From Victivallales bacterium Lenti_02 (lineage in GTDB: Bacteria > Verrucomicrobiota > Lentisphaeria > Oligosphaerales > Lenti-02), in NCBI GenBank assembly GCA_001603055.1, contig LVAZ01000472.1, positions 1 through 21,429 of the forward strand: a stretch of 21,429 nt of DNA, in the 5' to 3' direction. Positions 8,330-16,227 of this stretch are shown piece by piece. A program made the translations under genes and the position numbers. The stretch's first letter is position 1. Each line of letters opens with the position of its first letter. The notes below the pieces were generated by a model. The model saw nothing but the letters and a program-made list of their open reading frames with translations, was not told the origin of the DNA and ran no database searches.

Positions 8330-9409
8330 CTAGAGCTTGACGGGGATGCCTGCGGCCGCGCGGATTTTCTCCATGACGGCGACCCGCTGGCGGACGCTCT
8401 GGGGGGTGATGTGGAGGGGTTTCCCATCGCGCAGGGCGGCGAAGAGGCCGCGGTAGAAGAGGAGTACGGCGCCGGGAGGGGGGGCGGCGCCGGCGCCGCT
8501 GGCGGTGTCCTTGCCGGCGGGCTGCCAGGAGGCGGTGTGCCATTCCAGTTTTTCGCCGTTGTAGCTGCGGTCGGGGGTGGATTCCATGCAGAGGGGACGG
8601 GGGGGCATGGTCTCCCAGTCCACCCACTTCCATTCGAGGCTGTTGGGGTTGCCCTTGAGGCCGCCCCGGGTGCCGGCCACGATCCAGCGGTCCTGGGAGT
8701 AGGCCCAGACGTCGGTCAGCTCGATCTCGACGGTGGGGTGGCCCGCGCCGTGGAGGATGACCTTGAGATGGTCCTCGGCGTCGCCGCTGCACAGGTGGCG
8801 GGTGGCCTGGGCCCAGACGGAGGGCTCGCCCTCGCCGAACAGGGCCACGGCGTGGTCGAGGGGATGGGGGCCGTTGTTGTTCAGCGCGCCGCCCGCGTAG
8901 GTGCGCGAAGTCTGCCAGTCCCAGCGCCGCTTGAAGCCTTGCCAGCAGGTGCGGATGTGGACGATGTCGCCCAGAATGCCCGAGTCGATGACTTCCTTCA
9001 CCTTGAGGAAGTCCTCCTCGTAGCGGCGCTGCTGGAAGGGGGCGACGATCCGGCCCGATTTCTCGGCCTGGGCGATCATCCGGTCCACGTCCGCCACGGT
9101 CAGGCCGAAGGGCTTGTCGCAGAGCACATGCTTGCCCGCCGCCAGGGCCGCGCAGGCATGGTCGGCGTGGAAATGGTTGTAGCTGGCCACGACCACCAGC
9201 TCGACTTCGGGATCGCCGATCAGGCTCTCGACGCTCGCCGCCGTCCGGCAGGAGAGATCCTTGGCGGTCTGCTCCATGCGCTCGGCGAGGCGGTCGTGGA
9301 CCGCCACGACCTGGAACATGTCGGGGATCGTGCGGATCATGGCGGCGTGGATGCCCCAGCCGCTGCGCCCAAGGCCGATGATGCCGACTTTCACGGGGGT
9401 GTTTGCCAT
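8330..9409 (-). CDS. Gfo/Idh/MocA family NAD(P)-dependent sugar oxidoreductase
   Basis: A protein of 359 residues, normal length for the family, which oxidises or reduces sugars, inositols or sugar derivatives with NAD(P). The N-terminal Rossmann fold shows VGIIGLGRSGWG (residues 8-19; Gly12, Gly14, Gly17). The nucleotide-site lysine motif reads CDKPFG (Lys99), with Asp in place of the commoner Glu. The C-terminal alpha/beta domain carries the catalytic-region pattern NNGPHPLDHA (179-188; His182, Asp185, His186). I chose the ATG at 9409 because AGGAG lies about nine bases upstream and the Rossmann strand begins six residues later. A further upstream start at 9463 would add 18 non-conserved residues. 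There is no signal peptide, so the enzyme is cytoplasmic. It faces opposite to its neighbours but sits inside the glycan cluster, so processing of released monosaccharides is a reasonable inference. Confidence 0.88.
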   Translation of the reverse strand: MANTPVKVGIIGLGRSGWGIHAAMIRTIPDMFQVVAVHDRLAERMEQTAKDLSCRTAASVESLIGDPEVELVVVASYNHFHADHACAALAAGKHVLCDKPFGLTVADVDRMIAQAEKSGRIVAPFQQRRYEEDFLKVKEVIDSGILGDIVHIRTCWQGFKRRWDWQTSRTYAGGALNNNGPHPLDHAVALFGEGEPSVWAQATRHLCSGDAEDHLKVILHGAGHPTVEIELTDVWAYSQDRWIVAGTRGGLKGNPNSLEWKWVDWETMPPRPLCMESTPDRSYNGEKLEWHTASWQPAGKDTASGAGAAPPPGAVLLFYRGLFAALRDGKPLHITPQSVRQRVAVMEKIRAAAGIPVKL

Positions 9410-9570
9410 CGTTCGTTTCTCCTGGATTGCACAAAAGGAAGTCACAAAGATCAAGCCGGACAAGCATAGCCTGTTTCGGGCAGGATGCGACAGGTGCGCG
9501 GGATTGCAGCCCCGCCGTTGCAGGCTACGGTGTATTTTATCCCATCTTCACCCATTTTCCGGCTGGATTC
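9410..9570. promoter_or_regulatory. Divergent intergenic region between oxidoreductase and GH2 genes
   Basis: These 161 bases must hold the start signals of both the reverse-strand oxidoreductase gene and the forward GH2 gene. A good AGGAG for the oxidoreductase reads on the reverse strand near 9419-9423. On the forward side there is an AT-rich patch (TGTATTTTATCC, about 9531-9542) and a repeated TTGCAG hexamer at about 9504 and 9518. No convincing -35/-10 pair or operator palindrome could be fixed, and the GH2 start has no strong Shine-Dalgarno sequence. Confidence 0.35.
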
Positions 9571-12500
9571 ATGAAACCATTTCCCCTGCTACTGTCGTTT
9601 TTGCTGTCCGGCTTCGCCTTCGCCCAAGCGGAACGGGCCGGGCTGATCGACGGGTTCGCGGGGGCGTGGAACGCCATCGGCCGGGCAACGGCGGCGACGG
9701 CGGCGGACGGGTTCGCCGGGCCGTGTCTGCATATGCGGTTCGGGGTGGAGTCCGCCGCCGCCTTTGCCATTGTGCAGGGGCCGAACGACGCGCTCTCGCG
9801 GGCGTGGGAGGCGGGGGTTCCGGACGGAACCAACGCCCTGGTTTTTCAGGCCAAATCATCGCAGCCCATCGTGCTGAATGTCGTGCTTCGGGTGCGGGAG
9901 CGGGGCGTGGCGGGACCGGCGGGGGTGCGCGGGCATCTGCGGGCCACCGTCGCCATCGCGGGCGCGGACTGGCGACCCTATGCGGTGCGTTTCGCCGATT
10001 TCACCGGCGACGCGGCGCTGGGGCCGGTCGGCGACGCGCTTTTCCGCACGTATCATCCGCAACCGCAATTCCATGCCGACACGCCCGAGGCGGTGGATGT
10101 CTGGGTGGACGAGCTGGCGTTCGGAACGGCGGAGGCCTCGAACCAGGCGACCCTGCCGCCCTCCCGCCCTGGCCTCGCGGCGGTCGAGGAGGCGATCCGG
10201 CTTGCCGCCGAGCTGCCTGCCGTCGAAATACCCCTTGCTCCCCGCGCAGGGCTGGACCTGCGCGACGGCTGGGTTTTCGTGCCTTGGGAGGGAGGCGCAT
10301 TGGGAAAACCGCAGACCGTGCGCATCCCCCATGGCTGGCCTGCCCAACGGGAGTTCAACGCCGGCTGGTACCTGCGCAAGGTGCGGGTGGACGCGCCGCC
10401 GGTCGGTTCCGTGCGCCTGCACTGCCGCCGGGTGGGCTTCTGGTCCGCCCTTTTTGTGGATGGCGTGCAGGCCGGCGAGCACGCGGGTGGGTTCACGCCC
10501 TTTTCCTTCGAGATCGGGCATCTGCTGCCTCCCGGCGAACGGGTGCTGGCGCTCTATGTGCAGGATTCGACGGCGGCGGTCATCGGCGACCGGGCCGTGA
10601 TGCAGTTGGGCACCATGCGGCCGGGCCGCGCGACGGCCCGGGGCGGTCTCTTCGACCGCATCGAGCTGCACTCCCTGCCGCCGGTCTTTGTCGAGGACAC
10701 GGCGGTCACCACCTCGGTCGCGGAGCGCCGTATCCGGCTGGTCTGCGACATCCGCAACGCGGGCGAGACCTCCTTTTCCGGTCGCCTGCGGGCGACCGTG
10801 CGCGACTGGCGGACAGGCGAGGCGGCTTCGGTGGTTATCCCGGAAGCCGCCTTCCAGGTGGCGGGCAAGGGTCGGGCGGAGGTCGTTCTGGAGGCCCCCT
10901 GGGAACAGCCGAACCTGTGGAGTCCGGAGCATCCCCATCTCTACACCGCCCGGATCGAGATTCTGCGCGACGCGGCGGTGGTGGACACTTTCGAGCAGCG
11001 CTTCGGCTTCCGCGAGTTCCGCGTGGTCGGGCGCGAGTTCCACCTGAACGGCGTGCCCATCCGCCTGCGCGGGGAGTCCAATTTCCAGGGGCAAAGCAAT
11101 CCGGTGGCCCTGAACCGGGAATGGGTGCGCACCGTCTTCCGCGCCTACCGCGAGCACTTCGGGGTCAATGCCTGCCGCGCCCATGCCACCATCGCCCATC
11201 AGGCCGTGTTCGAGGTGGCGGACGAGGAGGGATTTCTGATGATCGACCAGTCGGCCATCTGGTCCGCCATGGGCTCGCACTACCGGCGCGGCGGCGCGGA
11301 GTTCATGGCCAACATCGAGGGTGAGTTTGCCGAATGGGTCCGGCGTGACCGCAACCATCCCTCGGTGGTCATCTGGGACGCGGAGAACGAGATGGTCCGG
11401 GGTGGGGGGAAAACGGAGAATCTGCCCTGGGTGCGCAAGCTGGACGGTTTCATCCGCCGCTGGGATGACACCCGCCCCATCGCCCATTCCGGCGCGGGCT
11501 GGTACGATCCGGACCAGGATTTGATCCATGTGCATATGGAGGAGCACTACACCAGGCTCTTCGACCTCTGGCGGCAGGCCCCGCCCAAGCCTTTCATCAA
11601 CGGCGAGTACTGGGTCGGCGGGCGCGGCGAATTCCGCCTGCCCTCGTCCCGCGAGGTGGCCTCGGGCGAGGAATTCTGGGCCGAGGAGGCGCGGCTCTAC
11701 CACCAGTCCATCATCGAGCAGCGGGCGGCCGGGGTGTCCGGCATCATGCCCTTCACCCTCCGGCGCACGGCCTTCCTGCCCCTTTTCGATGGGCGTCCGC
11801 CCGCTGTTCCCGCCGACCCCGCCGATCCGGACCCGCGCCCCAGTCAGGCGGACAATCAGTTCAATCCCGGCTGGGTCGAAGACGCGCCCGCCTACCGTCT
11901 GCGCCCGGGAGTGGCTCCGCTGCTGCGCAACGCCCTGGCCCCGGTCACCGCCTTCTACTGGCCGCGCCAGGAAGCCGCGCCGGCGACGGGACCGGTGTTC
12001 CGCCAGTTGGTGGTCTGCAACGACCGGGAAACCGAGCAGACTGTGCGGATCGTCTGGGGCGTGGTGGGTGGCGAGCGGCACGAGGGCCGCGTGGTGCTCG
12101 CCCCCGCCGAAATCCACCGGCGGGCGGTTTCCTTCCAGCTCCCGGAAGACGCGGCGGACGCGCGGATTTTCGTCGAGGCCCACAGCGACGGTGCCGAGCC
12201 GACGCGGGACGAATTGGGCCAGCGCCGCATTCCTCTTCCCCCGTTCGCCCCTCCAGCCCGAAACCTGTTTCTGACCGACGCGAACGGTGCCACGCGCGAG
12301 GCGCTGGCCGCTCTCGGTCTCGCGGCGGAGACGACCGACCAGCCGCCCGCCGATCCGGAGCGCTCAGTCTGGATCATCGGTTCCGGCAGCGCGGACCGGA
12401 AGCTGGCGGCTCAGGGCACCGCTATCCAGCAGTATCTGGCGGCGGGCGGGCGAATGCTCTGCCTCGCCCAGCCGGAACTGCCCAACTGGGTGCCCGTCCG

Positions 12501-14133
12501 GCTCAATTTCTGGTCGGCGATCCGGGGTGCGCCCGAGGCCTTCGCCGAGGCGGGCTGGGAGGATGGCTGGCGCGACATCTACTATTCCCGCCATGCGCCC
12601 GTTTACGCCCCTTCCCATCCGCTGTTCCGCGGCCTCTCCCATGATCTGCGCTGGTGGCATCCGGTGGATGGTCGGGTGTCGGACGATTCGCTGGCGCGGC
12701 CGACCGCCACCGGCGCGGTCGCCCCCGGCGCGTGGCGCGCCCTGGCCGGCGGCACCCGGCGCGAGAACATCGGCCTGGCCGAGGTCTTCGTCGAGCAGGG
12801 GGTTCTGTTGCTCTGCTGGCTCCAGGTGGACGGGGAAACAGGCCGGAATCCCGAGGCGCAGCGTCTGTTCGTCAACAGTCTGGAGTATCTGGCGGGGAAA
12901 GGCCCGGCCCGGCTCGACTGCGAGATTCTCGTCCTCGGCGATGACCTGGCCCGCCGGATCGAGCGGCTGACCGGGGCGCGGCTCGCCGCGACCGAACGCA
13001 TCCCGGCCGACGGCAAGGCCCGCACCCTGCTGCTCGCGGGACCGGGCACGGATGCCGCCGCCCTGGCCGCCTGGGCGGAACGGACCGGCGGCATGGCCCT
13101 GATTCTCTCCGCCGAAGTCTCGGCCACCCTGCCGGGATTCACCCTCGAACAACGGGAGCGGTTCACCTACGGGGCCGCGCGGGGCGAGGATCATCCGCTC
13201 TTCTGGGGGCTGGCGTCGTGCAGTTTCGAGGACATGGAGCGCCCCGCCGTCAAGGGGGCCTTCTCGGCCTGGCCCGAGGGGGCGCGGGTCTTGCTGCGGG
13301 GACGGAGCGCGACGACCTGGCTGGCGACGCGCGGCGATCTGGACATCGGTTTCGGCGGTCCCATCGCCCTCGATGCGGCGGGAGCCGCCGCCGTGGAACT
13401 GCGCCTCGGCCACGGGGCCGTCATCGCCACCACCCTCGAACCCTTCGACCCCGATTCGCCCCACTCGACCGAGATTCTCGGCCATCTGCTGACCAACGCG
13501 GGCGTGCCCCTGGCCGCTCCCCCCCGCACCGCCCCCCGCATCCGCTGCCTGAAAACCGTGCCCCTCCAGCTCGATGGCCAGCTCGACGACTGGACCAACG
13601 ACATCGAGGACCGCAATGTCTCCCCCTTCCGCCATGCCGAACCCGTCGTTCTGGCCAGCGAACACACGGCAGCCGGCGGGCCCCGGCCCGACCAGGAGGC
13701 CAGCGCCATCGTCTATCTGCTCTGGAACGAGGAACACCTCTACCTCGGCGGCGTTCTGGTCGGCCGGGAGGAACGAACCTTGACGGTGCAGGTCGGCGAG
13801 GCCGAAATCCGGATCACGGGCGGGACGGCGGAAGTCGCGGTCCCGCCGGGCACCTTCGCCGTCGAGGCCCAACGCGGCGAGCTGCGCGATGTCCGCAATC
13901 TGGTGGACGCCCGGTTTCTCACCTTCGCCGAGATCGACGCCCGGGTCGGCAATCTGCGGGCCGTGCGCGGCCCGGTGCCGGGGCGGACCTTCGAGCTGGC
14001 CATTCCCTGGCGGCGGCTGGGCATGCGGCCGGACGGGGCGAAAGCCTTCGCCGCCGAGCTAGGCGACGCCTCCGGCCATCGCCTCCGCCTGCCCGCCAGT
14101 GTCGGTCATGGGACCCTTGTTTTCTCGCGTTGA
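9571..14133 (+). CDS. Very large secreted GH2-family glycoside hydrolase with tandem C-terminal modules
   Basis: A protein of 1520 residues; classical GH2 enzymes have about 600-1050. Residues 1-18 are a signal peptide (cleavage after GFAFA). Residues 25-190 look like a carbohydrate-binding jelly roll. Residues 226-370 are the GH2 sugar-binding domain and 371-490 the Ig-like sandwich. The TIM barrel, about 491-800, begins FHLNGVPIRLRGESNF. The acid/base candidate is Glu607 in WDAENEMV and the nucleophile candidate Glu679 in FINGEYWVGG. Two successive alpha/beta modules follow (about 900-1110 and 1115-1313), each with an HPLFxGL motif (His1016, His1208) like glutamine-amidotransferase-fold domains. 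Residues about 1320-1520 form a CBM9/DOMON-like domain (LDGQLDDW near 1333). The start at 9571 is chosen because it opens the signal peptide; the frame is open back to 9403 without protein-like sequence. Activity could be beta-galactosidase, beta-glucuronidase or similar. Confidence 0.85.
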   Translation: MKPFPLLLSFLLSGFAFAQAERAGLIDGFAGAWNAIGRATAATAADGFAGPCLHMRFGVESAAAFAIVQGPNDALSRAWEAGVPDGTNALVFQAKSSQPIVLNVVLRVRERGVAGPAGVRGHLRATVAIAGADWRPYAVRFADFTGDAALGPVGDALFRTYHPQPQFHADTPEAVDVWVDELAFGTAEASNQATLPPSRPGLAAVEEAIRLAAELPAVEIPLAPRAGLDLRDGWVFVPWEGGALGKPQTVRIPHGWPAQREFNAGWYLRKVRVDAPPVGSVRLHCRRVGFWSALFVDGVQAGEHAGGFTPFSFEIGHLLPPGERVLALYVQDSTAAVIGDRAVMQLGTMRPGRATARGGLFDRIELHSLPPVFVEDTAVTTSVAERRIRLVCDIRNAGETSFSGRLRATVRDWRTGEAASVVIPEAAFQVAGKGRAEVVLEAPWEQPNLWSPEHPHLYTARIEILRDAAVVDTFEQRFGFREFRVVGREFHLNGVPIRLRGESNFQGQSNPVALNREWVRTVFRAYREHFGVNACRAHATIAHQAVFEVADEEGFLMIDQSAIWSAMGSHYRRGGAEFMANIEGEFAEWVRRDRNHPSVVIWDAENEMVRGGGKTENLPWVRKLDGFIRRWDDTRPIAHSGAGWYDPDQDLIHVHMEEHYTRLFDLWRQAPPKPFINGEYWVGGRGEFRLPSSREVASGEEFWAEEARLYHQSIIEQRAAGVSGIMPFTLRRTAFLPLFDGRPPAVPADPADPDPRPSQADNQFNPGWVEDAPAYRLRPGVAPLLRNALAPVTAFYWPRQEAAPATGPVFRQLVVCNDRETEQTVRIVWGVVGGERHEGRVVLAPAEIHRRAVSFQLPEDAADARIFVEAHSDGAEPTRDELGQRRIPLPPFAPPARNLFLTDANGATREALAALGLAAETTDQPPADPERSVWIIGSGSADRKLAAQGTAIQQYLAAGGRMLCLAQPELPNWVPVRLNFWSAIRGAPEAFAEAGWEDGWRDIYYSRHAPVYAPSHPLFRGLSHDLRWWHPVDGRVSDDSLARPTATGAVAPGAWRALAGGTRRENIGLAEVFVEQGVLLLCWLQVDGETGRNPEAQRLFVNSLEYLAGKGPARLDCEILVLGDDLARRIERLTGARLAATERIPADGKARTLLLAGPGTDAAALAAWAERTGGMALILSAEVSATLPGFTLEQRERFTYGAARGEDHPLFWGLASCSFEDMERPAVKGAFSAWPEGARVLLRGRSATTWLATRGDLDIGFGGPIALDAAGAAAVELRLGHGAVIATTLEPFDPDSPHSTEILGHLLTNAGVPLAAPPRTAPRIRCLKTVPLQLDGQLDDWTNDIEDRNVSPFRHAEPVVLASEHTAAGGPRPDQEASAIVYLLWNEEHLYLGGVLVGREERTLTVQVGEAEIRITGGTAEVAVPPGTFAVEAQRGELRDVRNLVDARFLTFAEIDARVGNLRAVRGPVPGRTFELAIPWRRLGMRPDGAKAFAAELGDASGHRLRLPASVGHGTLVFSR

Positions 14134-14145
14134 CGAAGGAAATTC

Positions 14146-14176
14146 TTGCATGCCGACAGGGGCAAGGCAATAGTAT
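14146..14176 (+). promoter_or_regulatory. Weak promoter candidate for the prepilin-like gene
   Basis: TTGCAT (14146-14151) and TAGTAT (14171-14176) are separated by 19 bases, about 55 bases before the prepilin-like start codon. The match to the sigma-70 consensus is modest and the spacer is long. The gap is locally AT-rich compared with the coding DNA around it, which favours a promoter here. Confidence 0.3.
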
Positions 14177-14230
14177 TCACACAGTTTTCATGTTTTCACG
14201 ATTGTCCCCTGGCCAACCACGGAGCCGAAC

Positions 14231-14968
14231 ATGAACCGCCCAACTCCTGCCCAGCCGCGCGTCTTCACCCTGATCGAACTGCTGGTGGTGATCGCCATCA
14301 TCGCGATTCTGGCCTCGATGCTGCTCCCGGCCTTGGCCAAGGCGCGCATGAAGGCCCGCATGATTTCCTGCGTCAGCAACGTGAAGCAGATCAATCTGGC
14401 CACCAAGATGTACATGAACGACAACAAGGAAGGCTATCCCGACGGCGGGCACTTCCCGCTGGGTCCCACCTGCGGCAGTTCGAAGAGCTGCGGTTTCCCC
14501 AGCACCCACCAGCAAGCCGGGGCCATGCACAAACTGCGCACCTACGTCGGCGACGACAATCTGTTCTACTGCCCGGCCCTCACCACCGACGTCAAGACCG
14601 AGGCCGCCCGGGCCGTGGCCACGAACTCCGGCCTCGGCATCCTCCAGGAAGGCATGACCGGCTATGCGGGCTACGGCCTGATGTTCTCGAAGCAGAGCGG
14701 TACCAACGCGCGCACCTGGTGGCAGCAGCCCGGTCGCTACTCCCCCCGCGAGCCCCTCATCATCGACCAGTTCGCGCAGTCCCATCTGGGACCAACCGGC
14801 ACCTATGTCAACTGCGGCAACATGAATCTGGACCTGCTGAATCCCGCCTTCCCCCACGACACCATGACCATCGGCTACAACGACGGCTCGGCGGAGTCGA
14901 TGATCGTCCGCCAGGCCCTGACCCTGGGCGGGAAGCGGCTCTGGCGGGACATCATCTACAACCCGTAG
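14231..14968 (+). CDS. Prepilin-type pseudopilin (N-terminal cleavage/methylation domain, DUF1559-like)
   Basis: A protein of 245 residues. The type IV prepilin leader is MNRPTPAQPRV followed by FTLIELLVVIAIIAIL. Cleavage is expected before Phe12, with Glu16 as the conserved Glu5 of the mature protein. Position -1 is Val instead of the usual Gly. After the hydrophobic helix comes ASMLLPALAKARMKAR and CVSNVKQINLATKMYMND, the pattern seen in the very large pseudopilin families of Lentisphaerota and Planctomycetes. Near the C-terminus, His209 begins an H-x8-DG element (HDTMTIGYNDG), one residue shorter than the H-x9-DG motif associated with these proteins. GGAG at 14221-14224 precedes the ATG by six bases. 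No other pilus or secretion genes are nearby. Its place after a secreted GH2 enzyme suggests a surface or secretion role in glycan use, but this is inference. Confidence 0.88.
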   Translation: MNRPTPAQPRVFTLIELLVVIAIIAILASMLLPALAKARMKARMISCVSNVKQINLATKMYMNDNKEGYPDGGHFPLGPTCGSSKSCGFPSTHQQAGAMHKLRTYVGDDNLFYCPALTTDVKTEAARAVATNSGLGILQEGMTGYAGYGLMFSKQSGTNARTWWQQPGRYSPREPLIIDQFAQSHLGPTGTYVNCGNMNLDLLNPAFPHDTMTIGYNDGSAESMIVRQALTLGGKRLWRDIIYNP

Positions 14969-15002
14969 AGATTCCCCAGGCGGCCCCCAAAGTCGCGTTT
15001 TT

Positions 15003-15890
15003 TCAGTAAGTGAGAAGAAGTCGATCCGCGACGACTTCACCCTCGAGTGTCTGCCCGTTCATTTGGAAGCGCTTCAACATGGAACGCCCGCAGTTCACTT
15101 CCACTTCGTTTTCAAACAATCCAGGCGGAAAGTTGAACCGGCATTTGGTTTGGCCTGATTTCTTGGTGCCGTCAATGCTCAGAGCGACACGAACTCCGCG
15201 TTGCTTGCATACCGCAATAGAATGAAACAGACGACCTAAGTCGAATGATTGGGCTCCGTACAGGATTCCCTGGGTGTAGGTATAGGGGGGATCGCAGTAA
15301 ACGATGTCGCCTTCCCTCGCCAAATCCATGGTTTCGGCAAAGTCTTGGTGGAGGAAGGTTGTCCCGGCAGTGCGCCGATGCCATTCGTCCACTCTGGATG
15401 AAAACTCATCGGGGGATATGGGGCGATGGGGACCCATGGGGGTAGACATGTAGCCGTCTGCTTTCCGGAAGCGGACGACACCGCCATAGCACGACCGGCA
15501 AAGAAAAAGCAGGTCCCCCGGATTGGGAGAGGTATTGAAGGAATTCCGGATTTTCTCATATGCTGCTTGGGGGTCGGTTGCCGTCATCTCCTCCCAGGCA
15601 TCGCTGTACCATCTCTTCAACTTCTCCGGGGTGGCACTCAGAGTTTGCCAGATAGAAGCCAGGGGGCCAAAAGCATCCGCAGCCACTGCGCGGGAGGGGG
15701 CAAGAGTCCCGAGTACGGCCCCACTGCCCAGGAATGGTTCGAAATACGTGACGAAATCCCCAGGGAAGTAGGAGATGATTTCATGTGCGAAGCGCTGCTT
15801 GTTCCCGATCCATTTCAGCAACTGCCGTTTGAAGGGCCTGACTTCAACACGGTGGAGACCGTCGAACAACTTGAGCTGGACTTGGTCCAT
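15003..15890 (-). CDS. DNA adenine N6-methyltransferase, Dam/D12 class (restriction-modification M subunit)
   Basis: A protein of 295 residues, typical of Dam-like enzymes that transfer methyl from S-adenosylmethionine to adenine N6. Motifs are in Dam (alpha) order: LLKWIGNK (24-31, the KW-G-K motif X), FEPFLGSGAV (50-59, AdoMet-binding motif I) and VYCDPPYTY (197-205, catalytic motif IV DPPY at 200-203). The usual DxNxxLI element after motif I is replaced by ADAFGPLASIW, so it is not a close relative of E. coli Dam, and its target site cannot be read from sequence. I chose the ATG at 15890. The frame is open to a TTG at 15971, but that would place the start inside the promoter/operator region. 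Divergent from the regulator-endonuclease pair, it should protect host DNA against the endonuclease. Confidence 0.9.
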   Translation of the reverse strand: MDQVQLKLFDGLHRVEVRPFKRQLLKWIGNKQRFAHEIISYFPGDFVTYFEPFLGSGAVLGTLAPSRAVAADAFGPLASIWQTLSATPEKLKRWYSDAWEEMTATDPQAAYEKIRNSFNTSPNPGDLLFLCRSCYGGVVRFRKADGYMSTPMGPHRPISPDEFSSRVDEWHRRTAGTTFLHQDFAETMDLAREGDIVYCDPPYTYTQGILYGAQSFDLGRLFHSIAVCKQRGVRVALSIDGTKKSGQTKCRFNFPPGLFENEVEVNCGRSMLKRFQMNGQTLEGEVVADRLLLTY

Positions 15891-15943
15891 GGGAACCTGC
15901 TGGGGAGGGGCGAGTTGATTAGGAAGGATGCTGGAACTAGCCA

Positions 15944-15971
15944 AGCATATCCCAATTTGGGATAAATGCAA
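15944..15971 (-). promoter_or_regulatory. Promoter candidate for the methyltransferase gene
   Basis: Reading on the reverse strand, TTGCAT (15971-15966) and TATGCT (15949-15944) are separated by 16 bases. The -10 matches TATAAT in four of six positions. The 17-base palindrome fills the spacer, so a bound regulator would be expected to block this promoter. This is by eye; no transcription start has been mapped. Confidence 0.4.
15948..15964. promoter_or_regulatory. 17-base palindrome, probable C-protein operator
   Basis: TATCCCAA and TTGGGATA flank a single central T, giving perfect eight-base arms. It lies in the 100 bases between the divergent methyltransferase and regulator start codons. 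It occupies the spacer of the methyltransferase promoter candidate and overlaps the -35 candidate of the regulator/endonuclease promoter. Controller proteins of type II restriction-modification systems bind such symmetric boxes as dimers. That the adjacent XRE protein binds here is inference. Confidence 0.6.
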
Positions 15972-15984
15972 GCCACCTTAGATT
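15957..15984 (+). promoter_or_regulatory. Promoter candidate for the regulator-endonuclease operon, probably leaderless
   Basis: TTGGGA (15957-15962) and TAGATT (15979-15984) are 16 bases apart, each with four of six consensus matches. Initiation about seven bases after the -10 would fall at 15991, the A of the regulator ATG. No Shine-Dalgarno sequence precedes that ATG, so a leaderless transcript fits. Leaderless mRNAs are known for several restriction-modification controller genes. Confidence 0.42.
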
Positions 15985-15990
15985 TCCGTC

Positions 15991-16227
15991 ATGAAGAAGA
16001 GTATACACACCGCAGAGCAGGTTCGCCTCAGGAGCCTGTTGAAAGACTATAGGAAGTCCAGAGGGCTGCGGCAAGCGGAGCTTGCGTCTTTGCTGGGCAA
16101 GCCCCAGTCGTTCGTCAGCAAGTATGAGTCCGGGGAGCGTCGGTTGGATTTGGTTGAACTCGGGGAAGTGTGTTCTGCGCTGGATGTCACTCTGGTTGAA
16201 TTTGTTGTGCGTTTTCAGGATAGCTAA
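15991..16227 (+). CDS. XRE-family helix-turn-helix regulator, probable R-M controller (C) protein
   Basis: A protein of 78 residues, the usual size of restriction-modification controller proteins. A Cro/XRE helix-turn-helix lies at about residues 25-60: LRQAELASLLGKPQSFVSKY (26-45), then ESGERRLDLVELGEVCSAL, with the characteristic xVSxYExGxR recognition-helix end. There is no other domain. It is divergent from the methyltransferase and its TAA directly abuts the ATG of the next gene, implying coupled translation. Controllers of this type bind a symmetric operator, repress the M gene and time endonuclease expression after entry into a new host. The palindrome at 15948-15964 is the natural target. 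A generic XRE repressor is the alternative reading. The start has no Shine-Dalgarno sequence; see the promoter entry. Confidence 0.85.
   Translation: MKKSIHTAEQVRLRSLLKDYRKSRGLRQAELASLLGKPQSFVSKYESGERRLDLVELGEVCSALDVTLVEFVVRFQDS

Noticed and set aside
9856..12183. A 775-codon reverse-strand open frame opposite the GH2 gene
   Set aside because: The forward strand encodes an intact GH2 core with catalytic residues; the antisense frame has no family features.
15426..15965. A 179-codon forward open frame opposite the methyltransferase
   Set aside because: It is a shadow of the reverse-strand gene, which carries all expected motifs.
15891..15971. Extending the methyltransferase to a TTG start at 15971
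   Set aside because: It would put the palindrome and promoter candidates inside the coding region, and the extra residues match no methyltransferase motif.
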